Positions 24,437 through 34,113 of a DNA stretch of 34,113 nucleotides are shown in pieces. The stretch lies in NCBI GenBank assembly GCA_021779955.1, contig JAJXZS010000047.1, forward strand, positions 1-34,113, written 5' to 3'. The notes under the pieces were generated by a model. It ran no database searches. It was not told the origin of the DNA and was given only the letters and a program-made list of their open reading frames with translations. The position numbers and the translations under genes are program-made. The stretch is from Chloroflexota bacterium. GTDB taxonomy: Bacteria > Chloroflexota > Anaerolineae > Anaerolineales > Anaerolineaceae. Position 1 is the stretch's first letter, and each line of letters starts with the position of its first letter.

Positions 24437-25335
24437 TCCGGCTCGCTGAAGACCATCCCATCTTCAAATATACCAGGCTGATCGTCCTCTTCCTGGCACT
24501 GGGCATCCTCGCCATTGCCATCACCTTCTTATTCCTGACGCTAAATACCACCCAGGCATCCACCGATCCAAACGCGGCGCCTTCGCTGATTCCCTTCTAC
24601 ATGGCCAATGAGACCACTACGCTCACGCCTTTTCAGCCGCTGCCCACAGATACTCCAACACCCACCCCTACTCCGACCCTGACGCCCACTCCGACCCCAA
24701 CCCCGACGGCGACGGCAACGCCCACCCGCACACCCACAAGGACCCCCGTGCGAATCAAAATGCCTGTCGCAGAGGGTCTCCCATCTTCCGCTCACGTCGA
24801 TGGCGTGACAGGTTATGGCCAAACCCACAACCTCTCTTGCGAGTCTCGGGCAGCAGTAGATTGGGCAGCCTTCTTCGGCAAGTCGCTCAGCGAGGACTCG
24901 TTCCAGAATGCCCTCCCCAAATCTGATAACCCCGACAGCGGCTTCGTCGGAAGTCCGGACGGGGCCGGTGGACAAATCCCTCCAGGCGATTATGGGGTGC
25001 ATGCCGGGCCGGTGGCCAACTTGCTCAACGAATCAGGCGTATCTGCAGCAGCCAGGAGATGGGCAAGCATCGAATTCGTGCAGAGCGAGATCGCTTCGGG
25101 AGAGCCGGTGATCGTCTGGGTGATCGGCTCCGTCTATGCAGGATATCCGATCGAATATACGAGCTCAGACGGCAGCAAGACCACCGTTGCCTACAACGAG
25201 CATGTCGTCATCCTGATGGGTTACGATGAGTACGGCTTCACCTTCAGGGATGGCTACATGACCTACTGGCGCTCGTATGCAGAGTTCAAAAGCTCCTGGG
25301 GCGTGCTTGGCAACATGGCCATCTTCAGACCTTAG
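24433..25335 (+). CDS. Membrane-anchored C39-like peptidase-fold protein
   Basis: The 300-residue protein has an N-terminal membrane anchor (LIVLFLALGILAIAITFLF), a long Pro/Thr linker at about 72-105 and an extracellular domain. That domain has a Cys in NLSCESRAAVDW (C136), a His in YNEHVVILMGYDEYGF (H257) and a following Asp, which is the Cys-His-Asp order of the C39/papain-like fold. DYGVHAGPVANLL and GEPVIVWVIG are typical of the C39_2 group. Such proteins cleave peptides or bind without cleaving; substrate unknown. The ATG overlaps the previous stop, making it the third gene of a recA-lipoprotein-C39 operon, ended by a terminator 12 bp downstream. The catalytic assignment is motif-based. 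Confidence 0.82.
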   Translation: MIRLAEDHPIFKYTRLIVLFLALGILAIAITFLFLTLNTTQASTDPNAAPSLIPFYMANETTTLTPFQPLPTDTPTPTPTPTLTPTPTPTPTATATPTRTPTRTPVRIKMPVAEGLPSSAHVDGVTGYGQTHNLSCESRAAVDWAAFFGKSLSEDSFQNALPKSDNPDSGFVGSPDGAGGQIPPGDYGVHAGPVANLLNESGVSAAARRWASIEFVQSEIASGEPVIVWVIGSVYAGYPIEYTSSDGSKTTVAYNEHVVILMGYDEYGFTFRDGYMTYWRSYAEFKSSWGVLGNMAIFRP

Positions 25336-25347
25336 TAGATTTAAACA

Positions 25348-25385
25348 AAATTCCCGGAATCTGCTCTTGGCAATTCCGGGAATTT
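25348..25385. terminator. Bidirectional rho-independent terminator
   Basis: A perfect 13-bp stem (AAATTCCCGGAAT at 25348-25360 with 25373-25385) closes a 12-nt loop, with A-rich and T-rich flanks. It lies between the convergent C39-like gene and ahcY. Confidence 0.85.
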
Positions 25386-25401
25386 GTCCGACTCAAAAAG
25401 G

Positions 25402-27640
<2,239 letters not shown>

Positions 27641-27929
27641 AGTTCTCCCATCCGAAGGCTTATTATAAATGACTTGACAGGAAAATGGGAAAATCAATTC
27701 GCTTAACAGAAACTGGATGATTTGCGGGGATGACCTTTCGGCTTGCGTCGATTCATCATAAGCTTACCCCATTGGGGAGTATGGTGTACAATCTGAGCAT
27801 TGCACGTCCGATGCAAAATGAATTCACGCAAGACTAGTCCTGGCTACTCTCGCTGCATCTGTCCAAGACACATTTGCAGATTCACCAAACCGGGTTCCGC
27901 GCTTGAATCCCGGTCCAACAGGGAAATAA
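27641..27929. promoter_or_regulatory. Divergent control region between the PfkB and lytic transglycosylase genes
   Basis: No gene is supported in these 289 bp. On minus, TATAAT (27667-27662) lies 22 bp from the PfkB start. On plus, a possible TACAAT with an upstream TTACCC at 17 bp spacing lies about 140 bp before the transglycosylase. A small palindrome CCCCA-T-TGGGG lies around 27767-27777, at that -35. The -35 matches are weak. Confidence 0.4.
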
Positions 27930-30317
27930 ATGAAGAAACTCGCCATCCTGCTTATCCTCATGTTCATTCTCAGCGGCTGTACACCGTCTGCCTCGACCCC
28001 CAGCCCCGCGCAGACTACAGGGGCTGTAGTTTCGACGCCAGTATCCCCCACGCCTACCATCACCGCCACCCCAACGCCTCAAACCCGGGTCGTCAGCGCA
28101 GAGCAAGAACTGGTCAATGGCGACTACAATCAGGCGCTCAGCGAATTCCAGCAGGTCGTGACGACCTCTGACGATCCGCTGACCATCGCCAAAGGGCAAC
28201 TTGGCATCGGCAAGATCTACTTTTTCCAACACAATTATCAGGATGCGATCAACCAGTTTAGCTGGATCATCGCAAACTTCCCAAGCAGCGAACCGCAGAA
28301 CCTTGCCGTTTTCTACCTGGCCAGAAGCTATGATGCCCTTCAGCAGTACAGTCTGGCCGTGGAGAATTACAGTCACTACCTGGATATTGCCTCCGGACCC
28401 CTTGACAGTGAAATTCTGACCCTCAAAGCCAAAGCAATCGAGAATAGCGGCGACGTTGCGGGAGCAATCCCCGTGTATCAACAGGCCTTATCTTCTGCGG
28501 TACCGGCCAATCAAGAAGCGTTGAAAATCAAGATCTCGCAGGCGTACGAAGCCACGGGCGACACCGTTGAAGCTTTGGCGCGTTACCAGGAGATCTACGA
28601 CACTTCATCGAATGATTACACCAAGGCACAGATGGATTATTCGATGGGCAATATCTACATGCAGCAGGGATTGCCAGACCAGGCATATCCCTATTTTCAA
28701 GATTCAATTGTGAAATATCCCACTTCGAATGACACCTACCTTGGACTCGTCACACTCGTTGAAAATGGTCAACCTGTGGATCCTCTGCAGCGGGGGATCG
28801 TGGATTACTATGCAGGTCAGTACGGCCTTGCGATCCAGGTCCTCGATAGTTATATCAACGCCAATCCCGAGCACGATGGAACACCTCACTACTACAAAGC
28901 CATGAGCTACTGGAAACTCGGTGACTATACGAGTGAGATCGCTGAATGGGATCAAATCATTGGCGGCCATCCAGCGGATGCTTACTTCGCGACCGCATTC
29001 GATGAGAAAGCATCGACTCAATGGCAGTTTCTGAATCAATATGATACGGCCGGTCAGACCCTGCTTGAGTTTGTGGCGCTCCAGCCTGCCGGCACAGAGG
29101 CGCCCCAGTTCCTGTATGAAGCGGGACGAATCTTCGAGCGCGAAAACCGGCTTGACAAAGCATCGGCTACCTGGGCGCGCATCATCGACGAGTACCCGGC
29201 GGCACCAGAAGCTTATACAGGCCTGTTCGAAGCAGGCATAGCCTACTACCGAATGTCTGATTTTCAAAAAGCTCTCATTTCCTTCCAGAGGACACTGCTG
29301 CTGGCAACCAATCCGACTGACAAGGCAAGCGCAGCATTGTGGTTGGCAAAGACCTATGCCGCCCAGGGCGATACCACAAATTCTCAAACATATTACCAGC
29401 AAGCCGCAACTGCGGATTCCACGGGCTATTACAGCATCCGCGCGCAGGAAATCCTCAATGGGCAAACACCCTTCACCAGCGCAACGCGCAGCGATCTCTC
29501 GATCTCGATCGATACGGAGATGCAAGAGGCGGCTGGATGGTTGGCGCGCAGGCTCCAACTGCCGGCAGGTACTGACCTGACAGACTACTCCGGGATTTCA
29601 GATAATCCGCTTTTCAAACGGGGAGACCTGTTCCTGAAGCTTGGGTTTGTGGACGAGGCGCGCGCCGAATTCGAATCGCTGCGGCAGGAATTGCAGAGCG
29701 ATGCCATCGGTTCGTTTCGCCTCACCCATTATCTCGAAAGCGCAGGGCTTTACCGCACCGCAGTTCTCGCAAGCCGCCAGACGCTAGACATCATAGGCAT
29801 GAGCCAGCTTGATACATTGAACGCGCCAGTCTATTTCAATCACATCCGTTTTGGCATCTTCTATCGTGATGATATCGTGGAGGCTGCGTACGCTGAAGGT
29901 CTCGATCCGCTTCTGCTCTTTAGCATCGTGCGCCAGGAAAGTATGTTTGAAGGATCGATCGTCTCGAGCGCAGGGGCAATTGGCCTGATGCAGATTATGC
30001 CGGCTGTCGGCCAGGAGATTGCTGACACCTATGGATGGCCGCAGAATTACACAGAAAGCGATCTGTATGATCCGACGATCAACTTGCGCCTCGGCGCCCA
30101 TTATCTATCAAAATGGTTGGATTATTTCAATGGCGATATGACCGCTGCTCTGGCTGCGTATAACGGAGGCATCGGCAATGCCATGACGTGGAAGGAGCTC
30201 TCGGGCAATGACCCCGATCTCTTCCTCGAGATCGTGCGTATTGAAGAGACACGCAACTACGTCCGTTATATTACCGAGAACTACGAAATCTACAAGTCCA
30301 TTTATACGCATCCCTAG
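27930..30317 (+). CDS. TPR-containing lytic transglycosylase lipoprotein (SLT, GH23)
   Basis: The 795-residue protein starts with a lipoprotein signal (MKKLAILLILMFILSGC, Cys17). Residues about 55-560 are tetratricopeptide-like helical repeats (for example LGIGKIYFFQHNYQDAINQF and ESAGLYRTAVLASRQTL). The C-terminal SLT domain, about 650-790, has the catalytic Glu670 in VRQESMFEG, SSAGAIGLMQIMP, NLRLGAHYL and AALAAYNGG. This is the E. coli Slt70-like architecture with TPR in place of the alpha-toroid. The enzyme cleaves the MurNAc-GlcNAc bond to form 1,6-anhydro products outside the membrane. Monocistronic with its own promoter region and a hairpin downstream. Length and motifs are complete. 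Confidence 0.92.
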   Translation: MKKLAILLILMFILSGCTPSASTPSPAQTTGAVVSTPVSPTPTITATPTPQTRVVSAEQELVNGDYNQALSEFQQVVTTSDDPLTIAKGQLGIGKIYFFQHNYQDAINQFSWIIANFPSSEPQNLAVFYLARSYDALQQYSLAVENYSHYLDIASGPLDSEILTLKAKAIENSGDVAGAIPVYQQALSSAVPANQEALKIKISQAYEATGDTVEALARYQEIYDTSSNDYTKAQMDYSMGNIYMQQGLPDQAYPYFQDSIVKYPTSNDTYLGLVTLVENGQPVDPLQRGIVDYYAGQYGLAIQVLDSYINANPEHDGTPHYYKAMSYWKLGDYTSEIAEWDQIIGGHPADAYFATAFDEKASTQWQFLNQYDTAGQTLLEFVALQPAGTEAPQFLYEAGRIFERENRLDKASATWARIIDEYPAAPEAYTGLFEAGIAYYRMSDFQKALISFQRTLLLATNPTDKASAALWLAKTYAAQGDTTNSQTYYQQAATADSTGYYSIRAQEILNGQTPFTSATRSDLSISIDTEMQEAAGWLARRLQLPAGTDLTDYSGISDNPLFKRGDLFLKLGFVDEARAEFESLRQELQSDAIGSFRLTHYLESAGLYRTAVLASRQTLDIIGMSQLDTLNAPVYFNHIRFGIFYRDDIVEAAYAEGLDPLLLFSIVRQESMFEGSIVSSAGAIGLMQIMPAVGQEIADTYGWPQNYTESDLYDPTINLRLGAHYLSKWLDYFNGDMTAALAAYNGGIGNAMTWKELSGNDPDLFLEIVRIEETRNYVRYITENYEIYKSIYTHP

Positions 30318-30324
30318 ATATATG

Positions 30325-30366
30325 GCAAGAATCCCGAAATCAAAAAACAGATTTCGGGATTCTTGC
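30325..30366. terminator. Hairpin terminator between the transglycosylase and pdhC
   Basis: A perfect 17-bp stem (30325-30341 with 30350-30366, core AATCCCGAAATC) closes an 8-nt A-rich loop. There is no long T tract on either side, but position and stem strength support termination of both convergent units. Confidence 0.7.
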
Positions 30367-30369
30367 AGA

Positions 30370-31692
30370 CTATAGGACGATTCGCCACGGGTTTTCGATC
30401 AATTCGGCCAGGGCTTGCATGAATTTGGTAGCCTCGACGCCGTCACTTACGCGGTGATCTGCCGAAAGGGTCATGGCCATAAGCGTTTCAATTTCGATCT
30501 TGCCGTCTTTGACTACAGGTTGGGGTTTGGCCGCGCTGACTGCCAGGATGGCGACTTCGGGCGGGTTGATGATTGCGCTGAACTCGTCCACCTGGTACAT
30601 TCCCAGGTTGCTGACAGAAAATGTTGATCCTTCTATATCCTCCGGCTTCACTTTGCCATCCCGCGCGCGGGCGACCCGCTCAGCGCTTTCGCGCGAGATC
30701 TGCCGCAAGGACTTGATATCTGCATCGCGAACGACAACTGTAAGCAGCCCGCCTTCGACTGAGACTGCGATGCCAATGTTGACGTGGGCATGCCGGATGA
30801 TTGCATCCGCGCCGAGTGATGCATTGAGATTCGGGAATTGGCGCAGCGCAAGTGCAGCCGCCTTGACAACGAAATCATTTACCGAGATCTTTTCGCCTTC
30901 GGGAAGCTGAGAATTCATCTGCTTGCGCAACTCCAGCATCTGATCAACTTCGAATGAGCGGCTCACGTAGAAATGCGGAATCGTCTGCTTCGCCTCTGCC
31001 ATGCGCCGTCCGATGGCACTTCGTAACCTGGTCAAAGGCACAGAGACGTCTTCGCCTGAGAACGGCGCTGCAGCCTGTGTTTGAGGCACCGGCGCAGGCT
31101 TCGAAACCATGCTGGGAGTTGCCTGGGGAGTTGCGCTGCCCACAGTTTCGAGATCGTGTTTGACGATCCTGCCGTTCGGTCCGCTGCCTTTGACGCCTTC
31201 TAGTGAGATTCCCTTTTCTTCTGCGATATGTCTGGCTAATGGAGATGCCAAAACCCTGCCTTCAGCAGCAGGAGTCGAAGGGGTTACTGTTACAGGCTGA
31301 GGCGCTGCCGCTGTCGCCGGGGGAACAGCCTCAGTACCGGGGGATTGTTGAGGTTTAGCCTCTTCTGGCTTGGATTGGTGCTTGGGCTGCGCTATAACCT
31401 CTGAAGCCGCAGTTGGTGCTGCTTCAGTTACCGGTTGCGCTTCCACCTTTTCGCCCGGTTCCGCAATAATGGCGATCGGATTGCCAACCGGAACAACAGC
31501 CCCTTCCTCCACCAGCCTGTGCGCTACAACACCGCTATATGCCGAATCGATCTCGAGGGTTGCCTTGTCTGTTTCGATTTCAGCGATAATGTCGCCCTTT
31601 TGTATCGCTTCCCCTTCCGCCTTCACCCAACGCACCAGCGTCCCCTCCGCCATATCGAATCCAAGCTTGGGCATGGTAATTGTTTGAGCCAT
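30370..31692 (-). CDS. pdhC: Pyruvate dehydrogenase E2, dihydrolipoamide acetyltransferase
   Basis: E2 transfers the acetyl group from lipoamide to CoA in the PDH complex. The 440-residue protein has one lipoyl domain with the lipoylated Lys43 in IETDKATLE, an Ala/Pro/Thr-rich linker at about 85-140 and a peripheral subunit-binding domain (LASPLARHIAEEKGISLEGV). A second short linker leads to the catalytic domain, which ends with SADHRVSDG (Asp412, His413). RRMAEAKQTIPHFYV is typical of the catalytic core. The ATG overlaps the pdhB stop by 1 bp (TAATG), so it is coupled to pdhB. Branched-chain or acetoin complexes share this layout; pyruvate is the simplest reading. Confidence 0.92.
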   Translation of the reverse strand: MAQTITMPKLGFDMAEGTLVRWVKAEGEAIQKGDIIAEIETDKATLEIDSAYSGVVAHRLVEEGAVVPVGNPIAIIAEPGEKVEAQPVTEAAPTAASEVIAQPKHQSKPEEAKPQQSPGTEAVPPATAAAPQPVTVTPSTPAAEGRVLASPLARHIAEEKGISLEGVKGSGPNGRIVKHDLETVGSATPQATPSMVSKPAPVPQTQAAAPFSGEDVSVPLTRLRSAIGRRMAEAKQTIPHFYVSRSFEVDQMLELRKQMNSQLPEGEKISVNDFVVKAAALALRQFPNLNASLGADAIIRHAHVNIGIAVSVEGGLLTVVVRDADIKSLRQISRESAERVARARDGKVKPEDIEGSTFSVSNLGMYQVDEFSAIINPPEVAILAVSAAKPQPVVKDGKIEIETLMAMTLSADHRVSDGVEATKFMQALAELIENPWRIVL

Positions 31693-32663
31693 TACATCAC
31701 CTCTTTCACCGCGGCAACGATATCGGCGATCTGTGGGAGTGCTGCCTGCTCGAGATTGCGATTATAGGGCAGCGGCACTTCCTTCTGCGCCACACGTTTG
31801 ATCGGAGCATCGACATAATCGAAAGCTTCTTCGTAAATCCTTGCCGAAACTTCAGCGCCGACGCCGTAAGACTTCCATCCTTCTTCCGCAATGACAGCCC
31901 GGTTCGTCTTCTTGAATGACTCGATCACGGGCACCATATCCAGTGGGCGTAGACTCCGCAGATCCACCACCTCGGCATCGATGCCTTCCGAAGCAAGTTG
32001 ATCCGCGGCTTTTAGAGAATAATCGAGCATTTTGCTGTAGGTCACAATGGTAACGTCCTTGCCAGGCCGCTGTACTGTAGATTTGCCCAACGGCACAATG
32101 TAATCTCCTTCAGGCACCTCGCCCCGTAGCTGATACAATGTCGCGCTTTCGATGAAGAGCACCGGATTATCGCTGCGGATGGCAGCCTTGAGCAGCCCTT
32201 TCGCGTCGGCTGGAGTGCCTGGCGCAACCACGGTTAATCCGGGGAAATGGGCAAATATCGCGTCAGGTGTTTGCGAGTGAGTGGCAGCCAACTGACGCCC
32301 TCCCCCACTGACCGTACGGATGACCAGGGGCAGCCGCATCTGACCGTTGAACATGTAGTGCAGCTTGGCCGACTCGTTGACGATATGATCCATCGCCGAA
32401 AAGGCGAAGTTGATCGTCATGATCTCTGCGACCGGGCGCAACCCTGTCAGCGCTGCTCCTATGGCTGAGCCAACAATAGCCGATTCGGATATCGGGGTAT
32501 CTTTGACCCTATTAGCTCCAAAATGATCGTAAAAACCTCGCGTTACCGCATAACTTCCACCCCATACCCCAACTTCCTCGCCCATGATGAAGATTTTGGG
32601 ATCGCGTTCCATCTCTTCCCAAAGAGCTTGCGAGATCGCTTCGCGCATCGTGATTTTAGCCAT
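31692..32663 (-). CDS. pdhB: Pyruvate dehydrogenase E1 beta subunit
   Basis: The 323-residue beta subunit pairs with PdhA to decarboxylate pyruvate with thiamine diphosphate. It begins ITMREAISQALWEEM and carries GEEVGVWGG, DTPISESAIVG (binding the TPP aminopyrimidine through Glu), INFAFSAMDHIVNE and VRTVSGGGRQLAATHSQ. The transketolase C-terminal domain includes VVDLRSLRPLD. Length matches the E1 beta family. It lies 9 bp after pdhA and overlaps pdhC, so the three are one operon. The E3 gene (lpd) is absent from the window. Confidence 0.94.
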   Translation of the reverse strand: MAKITMREAISQALWEEMERDPKIFIMGEEVGVWGGSYAVTRGFYDHFGANRVKDTPISESAIVGSAIGAALTGLRPVAEIMTINFAFSAMDHIVNESAKLHYMFNGQMRLPLVIRTVSGGGRQLAATHSQTPDAIFAHFPGLTVVAPGTPADAKGLLKAAIRSDNPVLFIESATLYQLRGEVPEGDYIVPLGKSTVQRPGKDVTIVTYSKMLDYSLKAADQLASEGIDAEVVDLRSLRPLDMVPVIESFKKTNRAVIAEEGWKSYGVGAEVSARIYEEAFDYVDAPIKRVAQKEVPLPYNRNLEQAALPQIADIVAAVKEVM

Positions 32664-32672
32664 CTCTTCCTC

Positions 32673-33632
32673 CTATTCTTCCACGTAGACGTTGTCGAAA
32701 AGGGTATCCAGCGCCGGTTCGGGGCTGTTTTCCGCAAATTCTATCGCTTCCGCGATCTCGTCATCGACCTGCTTCTCGATTGCATCCATGTCGGCTTTGG
32801 TGGCATGCCGGCCGCTAATCAGTTTCTTTTGATAATTGCCAATGGGATCGTCCTCTTCCCACTGCCTGACCTCTTCCTGCTTGCGGTAGCGTTCAGGATC
32901 GCCCATCGAATGACCTCTGAAGCGGTAGGTGTTGGCTTCGAGGAATTGAGGACCGCTGCCTGCCCGAATCTGTTCGATCATCTCTTCAGCAGCAGCGCGG
33001 ACAGCGAGCACATCCATCCCATCTACAGCGCGGTTCGGCATCCCGTATCCAATCGCTTTTTGACGAATATCCGATACTGCCGAAGCGCGTGGGACAGAAG
33101 TGCCCATGCCATATTCGTTGTTTTCACACACCCATAGCACAGGCAGGTTCCATACTTTGGATAGGTTCAGTCCTTCATGAAAATAACCGATATTGGTGGC
33201 TCCATCGCCAAACAAGGCAATCGTGACCGCCGGGTTGCCCGCATACTGATCTCCAAGCGCAAGCCCGGCAGCAAGTGGGATGTGTGAACCGACGATGGCA
33301 TGCCCGCCCCAGTAGTTCAGGCTTATGTCTGCCATATGCATCGATCCACCGCGCCCACCCGAAACCCCGGTTGCTTTGCCTTCAAGTTCAGCGAGCACCC
33401 GCTTTACCGGAATGCCCGAGTTGATCGCCACGCCGTGATCGCGGTAGGCAGTGATAACGCGGTCGATGGGCTTGCGGGCTGAAATGATGCCCGTTGAAAC
33501 CGCTTCCTGTCCAATATAGAGATGTAAGAAACCACCGACCTTGCCATCTTGATAGAGCTCGGCGGCTTTCTCCTCAAGCCTACGGATTAAAACCATTTGA
33601 TGATAAAGTTCCAAATATTCTTTCTTTTGCAT
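32673..33632 (-). CDS. pdhA: Pyruvate dehydrogenase E1 alpha subunit
   Basis: The 319-residue alpha subunit carries the TPP/magnesium motif GDGATNIGYFHEGLN through to VCENNEYGMGT. YRDHGVAI and GGRGGSMHMADI are also family marks. RFRGHSMGDPERYR near the C-terminus contains the serine region phosphorylated in eukaryotic PDH. The frame extends to 33653, but ATG 33632 has GAGGAGGGG before it and gives the normal start. It is first in pdhA-pdhB-pdhC with a predicted promoter at 33714-33741. Acetoin or branched-chain dehydrogenase alpha subunits are the alternatives. Confidence 0.94.
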   Translation of the reverse strand: MQKKEYLELYHQMVLIRRLEEKAAELYQDGKVGGFLHLYIGQEAVSTGIISARKPIDRVITAYRDHGVAINSGIPVKRVLAELEGKATGVSGGRGGSMHMADISLNYWGGHAIVGSHIPLAAGLALGDQYAGNPAVTIALFGDGATNIGYFHEGLNLSKVWNLPVLWVCENNEYGMGTSVPRASAVSDIRQKAIGYGMPNRAVDGMDVLAVRAAAEEMIEQIRAGSGPQFLEANTYRFRGHSMGDPERYRKQEEVRQWEEDDPIGNYQKKLISGRHATKADMDAIEKQVDDEIAEAIEFAENSPEPALDTLFDNVYVEE

Positions 33633-33713
33633 CGGGTTTCCCCTCCTCTGCAAGTGACATTTTAATATTAATCCGGACGAATCCTATCATAATTAATTTA
33701 CGCAACTATTTAT

Positions 33714-33741
33714 ACTATACATGGAATTTATTTGAATTCAA
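33714..33741 (-). promoter_or_regulatory. Predicted promoter of the pdh operon
   Basis: Minus strand: TTGAAT (33741-33736), a 16-bp spacer and TATAGT (33719-33714). The leader to the pdhA ATG at 33632 would be about 75 nt. No conserved structure was noticed in it. Confidence 0.6.
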
Positions 33742-33771
33742 TTTGAGTTTTGGCAGAGCGCGAGTAAACAA

Positions 33772-33801
33772 ATATCCCCGATCAATTGAGATCGGGGATA
33801 T
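33772..33801 (-). terminator. Rho-independent terminator of the ppdK gene
   Basis: A perfect 12-bp stem (ATATCCCCGATC at 33772-33783 with 33790-33801) has a 6-nt loop. On the minus strand it is followed by TTGTTT. It lies 21 bp after the ppdK stop. Confidence 0.85.
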
Positions 33802-33822
33802 GAATCGGATGCGTTGCCTGGA

Positions 33823-34113
33823 TTACTTGCCCGTAACTTCTTCGCCCTTGTGCTTCAATGCAGCCTGGGCGGCTGCAAGTCGGGCAATAGGAACGCGGAA
33901 CGGGCTGCAGCTTACATAGTTGTTGCCGATGGTGTGGCAAAACTCAATGGAATCCGGGTCACCACCATGCTCGCCGCAGATACCGACTTCCAGCGATGGA
34001 CGTTCTTTGCGGCCGTCGTTGATCGCGATTTGCATCAACTTGCCGACACCGGCACGGTCGATCGTCTGGAACGGATTCTTGGGCAGAATACCCTGCTCGA
34101 CATACTTCACCAG
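33823..34113 (-). CDS. ppdK: Pyruvate, phosphate dikinase, C-terminal fragment (cut by window edge)
   Basis: Only the last 97 or so residues are in the window; the frame runs off the right edge, so the true start is outside. The sequence contains [23 protein letters not shown] and [20 protein letters not shown], the C-terminal signature of pyruvate phosphate dikinase. CGEHGG holds the catalytic cysteine region of the PEP/pyruvate domain. PPDK interconverts pyruvate, ATP and phosphate with PEP, AMP and PPi. It ends at a terminator and lies upstream of, and in the same direction as, the pdh operon, but a separate promoter lies between them. Adjacent pyruvate enzymes fit a shared role in pyruvate metabolism. 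Confidence 0.93.
   Translation of the reverse strand: MVKYVEQGILPKNPFQTIDRAGVGKLMQIAINDGRKERPSLEVGICGEHGGDPDSIEFCHTIGNNYVSCSPFRVPIARLAAAQAALKHKGEEVTGK

Noticed and set aside
27800-28171. Open frame covering the transglycosylase upstream region and signal sequence
   Set aside because: It runs through the divergent promoter and overlaps the well-supported lipoprotein start in another frame; no family features.
30325-30366. Common sequence family shared by terminators at 18086, 25348 and 30325
   Set aside because: The stems share short CCCGAA/TTCGGG-like cores only; similarity is not enough to call a repeat family.

Overview
The window is a gene-dense stretch of a bacterial chromosome. I infer a Chloroflexota (Anaerolineae-like) bacterium. 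The inference rests on secreted lipoproteins with long Pro/Thr linkers, an NBR1-type Ig-like domain, an FHA regulator paired with a membrane Ser/Thr kinase, a large sigma/anti-sigma-like pair, a PDH complex next to pyruvate phosphate dikinase, and intergenic mosaic repeats. No marker such as 16S rRNA is present, so this is family-level inference. No rRNA, tRNA, CRISPR array, phage or insertion sequence was seen.

Layout. (1) 1-1662: an FHA-winged-helix regulator (minus, cut by the left edge) is divergent from a membrane Ser/Thr kinase (plus). (2) 1618-7506, minus: a tightly packed operon encodes an AAA ATPase, a glycerophosphodiester phosphodiesterase, a threonine dehydratase-type PLP enzyme and a secreted GH3-like protein. 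(3) 7577-11373, minus: alanine racemase, RecJ and an EamA transporter. (4) 11597-14490, plus: Tgt, an undecaprenyl-diphosphatase fused to a PstS-like binding domain, and a small ubiquitin-fold protein ending in GG. (5) 14558-16253, minus: glnA, preceded by a strong promoter and a leader of about 320 nt with elaborate predicted structure. One part resembles the conserved core of the glmS ribozyme as I remember it, and another can form mutually exclusive hairpins. (6) 16528-18000, plus: a B12-binding radical SAM protein, then a terminator and a four-copy 81-bp tandem repeat. (7) 18491-21629, minus: an ECF sigma factor and a large membrane-anchored partner. (8) 21630-22772: noncoding DNA with a roughly 160-bp tandem repeat carrying GC-rich palindromes, then a near-consensus promoter overlapping a palindromic SOS-like operator. 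(9) 22773-25335, plus: recA apparently co-transcribed with a lipoprotein and a membrane-anchored C39-like protein. (10) 25402-27640, minus: a PfkB (adenosine-type) kinase and S-adenosylhomocysteinase. (11) 27930-30317, plus: a TPR lytic transglycosylase lipoprotein. (12) 30370-33632, minus: pdhA-pdhB-pdhC. (13) 33823-34113, minus: the C-terminal end of pyruvate phosphate dikinase, cut by the right edge.

Functional themes. Several genes serve the cell envelope: alanine racemase supplies D-Ala, UppP recycles the lipid carrier, and the GH3-like protein and lytic transglycosylase act on peptidoglycan. Others serve DNA repair (RecA, RecJ), central carbon and nitrogen metabolism (PDH, PPDK, GlnA, PLP ammonia-lyase) and the methyl cycle (AhcY plus kinase). 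The strongest candidates for undescribed biology are the glnA leader RNA and the UppP-PstS-like fusion. Less striking are the recA-lipoprotein-C39 operon and the SOS-like operator in the recA promoter.
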